NCBI RefSeq assembly: GCF_014851675.1
Contig: NZ_JACVAE010000002.1
Coordinates: 496,001 to 560,000, forward strand
DNA from: Rhizobium sp. ARZ01
GTDB lineage: Bacteria; Pseudomonadota; Alphaproteobacteria; Rhizobiales; Rhizobiaceae
Length of the DNA stretch: 64,000 nucleotides
Direction of reading: 5' to 3'
Shown: piece by piece, positions 60,989 to 64,000 of the stretch
Position numbering within the stretch: the first letter of the stretch is position 1
Layout of the letters: every line of letters starts with the position of its first letter
Notes under the pieces: generated by a model
The model's input: the letters and a program-made list of their open reading frames with translations, nothing else
What the model was told of the DNA's origin: nothing
The model's database searches: none
Program-made: the position numbers and the translations under genes

Positions 60989-61794
60989 AAGGGGTAATCG
61001 ATCATCTCGTCCCGCGCCTCGGCGGACTTCTGCCGCGCTATGGCATCGTCCTCGGCTCCGGGCTGGGCTCGCTGGTGGACGCGGTGGAAAACAGCGTTCG
61101 CATCCCCTACGCCGAGTTGCCCAGCTTTCCGGTCAGCGCTGTATCCGGCCATGCGGGCGAACTGGTCGTGGGCCTCCTCAGGGGCGTGCCGGTGATCATG
61201 CTGTCGGGCCGCGTGCATTACTACGAGCGCGGCGATGCGAACGCCATGCGCGGGCCGATAGAGGTTTTGAAGGGCCTCGGCGTGCAGTCGCTGATCCTGA
61301 CGAACTCGGCAGGCTCCCTTCGCGAGGACATGCCGCCCGGCTCGGTGATGCGCATTGCCGACCACATCAACTTTGCCGGTGCCAACCCGCTGATCGGCGT
61401 CGAGAGCGACGATCGTTTCGTCGGCATGACCAATGCCTACGATGCGGGACTGGCTGCGCGAATGGAGAAGGCTGCGGAGAAGACCGGCACGCCGCTGCAC
61501 CAGGGTGTCTACATGTGGTTCTCCGGGCCCAACTTCGAAACGCCGGCCGAGATCCGTATGGCACGCATCCTCGGTGCCGATGCTGTCGGAATGTCGACTG
61601 TGCCGGAAGTGCTGATCGCCCGCTTCCTCGGACTGAAAGTCGCGGCGGCTTCGGTGATCACCAATTTCGGCGCCGGCATGACCGGCGCGGAACTCAGCCA
61701 TCACGAAACCAAGGACATGGCCCCGGTCGGCGGCACACGGCTTGCCACCGTCCTTGCAGAAATGATCTCGGGCGGAGACACGGACGATGAATGA
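60985..61794 (+). CDS. Purine nucleoside phosphorylase (class I, trimeric type)
   Basis: A 269-residue enzyme that splits purine nucleosides with phosphate into base and (deoxy)ribose-1-phosphate. It shows GIVLGSGLGSLVDAV (phosphate loop), SVSGHAGELVVG-like text, the HYYERG loop (GRVHYYERGDANAMRGPIEVLKGLGV), LILTNSAGSL, MWFSGPNFETPAEIRM and NFGAGMTG, the NP-I trimeric (PunA/XapA) pattern. Overlaps cdd (ATGA) and deoC (by 8 bp). Confidence 0.93.
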   Translation: MKGVIDHLVPRLGGLLPRYGIVLGSGLGSLVDAVENSVRIPYAELPSFPVSAVSGHAGELVVGLLRGVPVIMLSGRVHYYERGDANAMRGPIEVLKGLGVQSLILTNSAGSLREDMPPGSVMRIADHINFAGANPLIGVESDDRFVGMTNAYDAGLAARMEKAAEKTGTPLHQGVYMWFSGPNFETPAEIRMARILGADAVGMSTVPEVLIARFLGLKVAAASVITNFGAGMTGAELSHHETKDMAPVGGTRLATVLAEMISGGDTDDE

Positions 61795-62560
61795 GACCAC
61801 ACCCCGCCAGATGGCAGCCAAGGCGCTGTCACTGCTGGATCTGACCGACCTGACGGACAATTGCGACGCCGCAGCGATCGAACTGTTGTGCCAGCAGGCC
61901 GTCACACCATTCGGCCACACGGCAGCCATCTGCATCTGGCCGCGCTTCGTCAAGCAGGCGCGAGCATTGCTTGGATCCAGCAGCCCGATCAGGATCGCGA
62001 CCGTGGTCAATTTCCCTTCTGGCGGTCTGCCGGTCGATGACGTTGTTGCCGAAACCAGACAGGCTATCGCGGACGGCGCCGACGAGATCGATCTGGTCAT
62101 CCCCTACAAGGCCCTTATAGCCGGGGACGAGGCGGCGGTACGGGAGATGGTCGTCGCTGTGCGCGCGGTTTGCGCGCCACCCGTCCTGCTTAAGGTCATC
62201 CTCGAGACAGGCGAATTGAAGGATCGCGACCTGATCCGCAACGCTTCCCACCTAGCGATCGCATCCGGTGCCGACTTCATCAAGACCTCGACCGGTAAGG
62301 TCGCGGTCAATGCAACGCTCGAGGCCGCCGACATCATGCTGAACGCCATCCGCGAAAGCGGACGCAAGGTGGGCTTCAAGCCAGCCGGCGGTGTGCGCAC
62401 GGTCGGCGACGCGGCCCTCTACCTCAATCTTGCCGCAACGATCCATGGGCCGGACTGGGCGATCCCCTCCACCTTCCGCTTCGGCGCCTCCGGTCTCCTG
62501 GGTGACATCCTCGCTGTGCTCGATGGCCGCGGGTCCGGTAGCTCGAACGCGACCTACTGA
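61787..62560 (+). CDS. deoC: Deoxyribose-phosphate aldolase
   Basis: A 257-residue class I aldolase that splits deoxyribose-5-phosphate into glyceraldehyde-3-phosphate and acetaldehyde. TIM-barrel motifs: VVNFPSGGLPVDDVVAE, DEIDLVIPYKALIAG, LLKVILETGELKD, and the Schiff-base Lys166 in DFIKTSTGK; a second key Lys lies in VGFKPAGGVRT. It overlaps the PNP gene and is followed at 2 bp by deoA. The gene that would convert deoxyribose-1-phosphate to the 5-phosphate (deoB) is not in the window. Confidence 0.95.
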   Translation: MNETTPRQMAAKALSLLDLTDLTDNCDAAAIELLCQQAVTPFGHTAAICIWPRFVKQARALLGSSSPIRIATVVNFPSGGLPVDDVVAETRQAIADGADEIDLVIPYKALIAGDEAAVREMVVAVRAVCAPPVLLKVILETGELKDRDLIRNASHLAIASGADFIKTSTGKVAVNATLEAADIMLNAIRESGRKVGFKPAGGVRTVGDAALYLNLAATIHGPDWAIPSTFRFGASGLLGDILAVLDGRGSGSSNATY

Positions 62561-62561
62561 G

Positions 62562-63875
62562 ATGCTCCCGCAGGAGATCATATGCCGCAAGCGCGACGGC
62601 GAGGCGCTTAAGCCCGAAGCCATCCGCGAGTTCATCTCCGCGCTGGCTGACGGCACCGCAAGCGAGGGACAGGTCGCCGCCTTCGCTATGGCGGTGTGGT
62701 TTCGCGGAATGGACGCGGGCGAAACCGTGGCGCTTACGGAAGCGATGCGGGATTCCGGTGAGGTCCTCGACTGGCGGGACATCGACCGTCCGGTTGCCGA
62801 CAAGCATTCGACCGGTGGCGTCGGCGACGATGTCTCGCTGATGCTGGCGCCGATCGCGGCCGCCTGCGGACTGGCCGTGCCGATGATCTCCGGGCGCGGC
62901 CTCGGCCATACGGGCGGCACGCTCGACAAGCTGGAGTCGATCCCCGGTTACACGATCAATCCACCATCCAGCCTGTTCCGTCGAACCGTGAAGGACGCCG
63001 GCTGCGCCATCATCGGCCAGACGCGCGATCTGGCGCCCGCCGACCGGCGCCTCTACGCCATCCGCGACGTCACGGCAACAGTCGATTCCGTGCCGTTGAT
63101 CACGGCCTCGATTCTGTCAAAGAAGCTTGCCGCCGGGCTCCAGTCACTGGTGCTGGACGTCAAGCTCGGCAACGGCGCGTTCATGACCGACCGGCCGGAC
63201 GCCGAGCGCCTCGCCCGCGCGCTCGTTGAAGTCGCAAACGGTTCGGGCCTGCGCACCACAGCCGTGATCACGGACATGAACCAACCGCTGGCTGACGCCG
63301 TGGGCAACGTGGTGGAGATCGAAAACTGCATCGCTTTCCTGAAAGGCGAGAAGGCGGGAACGCGGTTGGAAACGGTCGTTCTGACGCTCACCGGAGAAAT
63401 GCTGGTGACAGCCGGCCTTGAGCCGGATCAAACTGCTGCGCATGCCACGGCACAGCGCGCCCTATTGGACGGCAGCGCCGCCGAAACCTTTTCGCGGATG
63501 GTCGCCCTTCTCGGTGGTCCCGGCAACCTTCTTGACGATCCAAGTTCGATACTCGCAAAGGCACCGGTCATCCTCCCGGTCACGATGGATGAAGTCGGCT
63601 ATCTCAAAGCCTGCGACGCCCGCGGTATCGGAATGGCCGTCATCGAGCTGGGCGGCGGCCGAACGCGCCCCGATCAGTCGATCGATCATCGCGTCGGCTT
63701 CGACCGGCTGCGACCGCTCGGGACATGGATGGACAAGGGCGATGAGATCGGGCGCGTGCATGCCCGGACGCTTGACGAGGCGGCGGCTGGTGCCGCGCGC
63801 CTACGCAGCCTCTACATGGTCGGCGACGAGGCGCCCGGCCCCGAGTACCCGATCGTCGGCCGTATCAGCGAATGA
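62562..63875 (+). CDS. deoA: Thymidine phosphorylase
   Basis: A 437-residue homodimeric enzyme that splits thymidine and deoxyuridine into base and deoxyribose-1-phosphate. It has the phosphate/pyrimidine-site motif KHSTGGVGD at 81-89, GRGLGHTGGTLDKLESIPG, YAIRDVTATVDSVPLITASILSKKLAAGL and DVKLGNGAFM. Full length. ATG at 62562 follows the deoC stop by 1 bp; the frame upstream overlaps deoC. The last 11 bp overlap the convergent protease gene. Confidence 0.95.
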   Translation: MLPQEIICRKRDGEALKPEAIREFISALADGTASEGQVAAFAMAVWFRGMDAGETVALTEAMRDSGEVLDWRDIDRPVADKHSTGGVGDDVSLMLAPIAAACGLAVPMISGRGLGHTGGTLDKLESIPGYTINPPSSLFRRTVKDAGCAIIGQTRDLAPADRRLYAIRDVTATVDSVPLITASILSKKLAAGLQSLVLDVKLGNGAFMTDRPDAERLARALVEVANGSGLRTTAVITDMNQPLADAVGNVVEIENCIAFLKGEKAGTRLETVVLTLTGEMLVTAGLEPDQTAAHATAQRALLDGSAAETFSRMVALLGGPGNLLDDPSSILAKAPVILPVTMDEVGYLKACDARGIGMAVIELGGGRTRPDQSIDHRVGFDRLRPLGTWMDKGDEIGRVHARTLDEAAAGAARLRSLYMVGDEAPGPEYPIVGRISE

Positions 63876-64000
63876 GCCGCATCTTGTCGCCATCCACCTG
63901 GTAGGACGACAGTCCCTTGAGGAAAGTCATGCCGATCAGCATGCCCGACAGCGCCTTGTCCTCCAGCACCATGGCACCGACGTTCGGGACGCTTATGGAG
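63865..64000 (-). CDS. Retropepsin-like aspartic protease, C-terminal end (start beyond window)
   Basis: The minus strand from the right edge to the stop at 63867-63865 reads SISVPNVGAMVLEDKALSGM then LIGMTFLKGLSSYQV, ending DGDKMRLIR. This is the C-terminal end of the clan AA aspartic protease family (TIGR02281), in which V-x-A-x-V and LLGMSFL-like segments form the last strands. The catalytic DTGA part lies outside the window. It is convergent with deoA and overlaps it by 11 bp. Confidence 0.75.
   Translation of the reverse strand, partial: SISVPNVGAMVLEDKALSGMLIGMTFLKGLSSYQVDGDKMRLIR

Overview
The window looks like chromosomal DNA from a GC-rich alphaproteobacterium of the family Rhizobiaceae, with the Sinorhizobium/Ensifer group or a close relative most likely. 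The evidence is a full-length Irr regulator beside fabA-fabB-fabI, SRP RNA beside dnaX-ybaB-recR, a rimP-nusA-ylxR-infB-rbfA-truB block followed by rpsO-pnp, a membrane-anchored CycM cytochrome next to kdsB-pheA, and promoter-like sites matching the alphaproteobacterial EcfG/RpoE2 stress sigma factor. The genus is inferred from gene content and order; no search was run. Base composition and codon use are even throughout, and I see no prophage, insertion sequence, integrase or CRISPR array.

Positions 1-7.2 kb hold a propionyl-CoA assimilation locus. A divergent ScfR/PccR-type regulator (cut by the left edge) faces pccB, a small uncharacterised ORF, pccA and methylmalonyl-CoA mutase bhbA, which together take propionyl-CoA to succinyl-CoA. 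From 7.2 to 15.2 kb are a palindromic repeat, a D-aminopeptidase, a hexapeptide acetyltransferase with a GNAT enzyme, lepA, an MFS transporter divergent from an XRE-cupin regulator, another GNAT and a small membrane protein. From 15.2 to 18.6 kb fabI, fabB and fabA (unsaturated fatty acid synthesis) lie divergent from irr. From 18.6 to 23.1 kb are envelope and housekeeping genes (TRIC-like channel, YdcF, TMEM43-like protein, RsmC-like methyltransferase).

From 23.2 to 36 kb, mostly on the minus strand, is the transcription/translation block pnp, rpsO, truB, rbfA, infB, ylxR, nusA, rimP. It is interrupted between rpsO and truB by a sensor histidine kinase and a plus-strand glutathione S-transferase. 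From 36 to 45.8 kb are an ArsR/SRPBCC pair, an MFS exporter with an extra C-terminal domain, a lytic transglycosylase, recR, a decayed lysE-type gene, ybaB, dnaX, SRP RNA, a HIT protein, nudC and a WYL regulator. From 46 to 55.3 kb are pheA, kdsB, cycM, two stress-type DUF883-like membrane proteins, several small or unassigned genes, a TPR regulator-like protein, tRNA-Ser(GGA) and msrA.

Positions 55.4-63.9 kb form a nucleoside uptake and breakdown locus. A BMP-family binding protein, an ABC ATPase and two permeases are followed by cytidine deaminase, purine nucleoside phosphorylase, deoxyribose-phosphate aldolase and thymidine phosphorylase with almost no gaps. The leader of the first gene can fold into two competing structures, like a riboswitch. 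The right edge cuts a retropepsin-like aspartic protease gene.

The least explained items are the bmp leader RNA, a highly paired candidate non-coding RNA at about 48.73-48.94 kb, the EcfG-type promoters on both DUF883-like genes, a promoter followed at once by a terminator in front of rimP, a 44-residue membrane peptide gene, and the lysE remnant. I did not find a clearly new multi-gene system.
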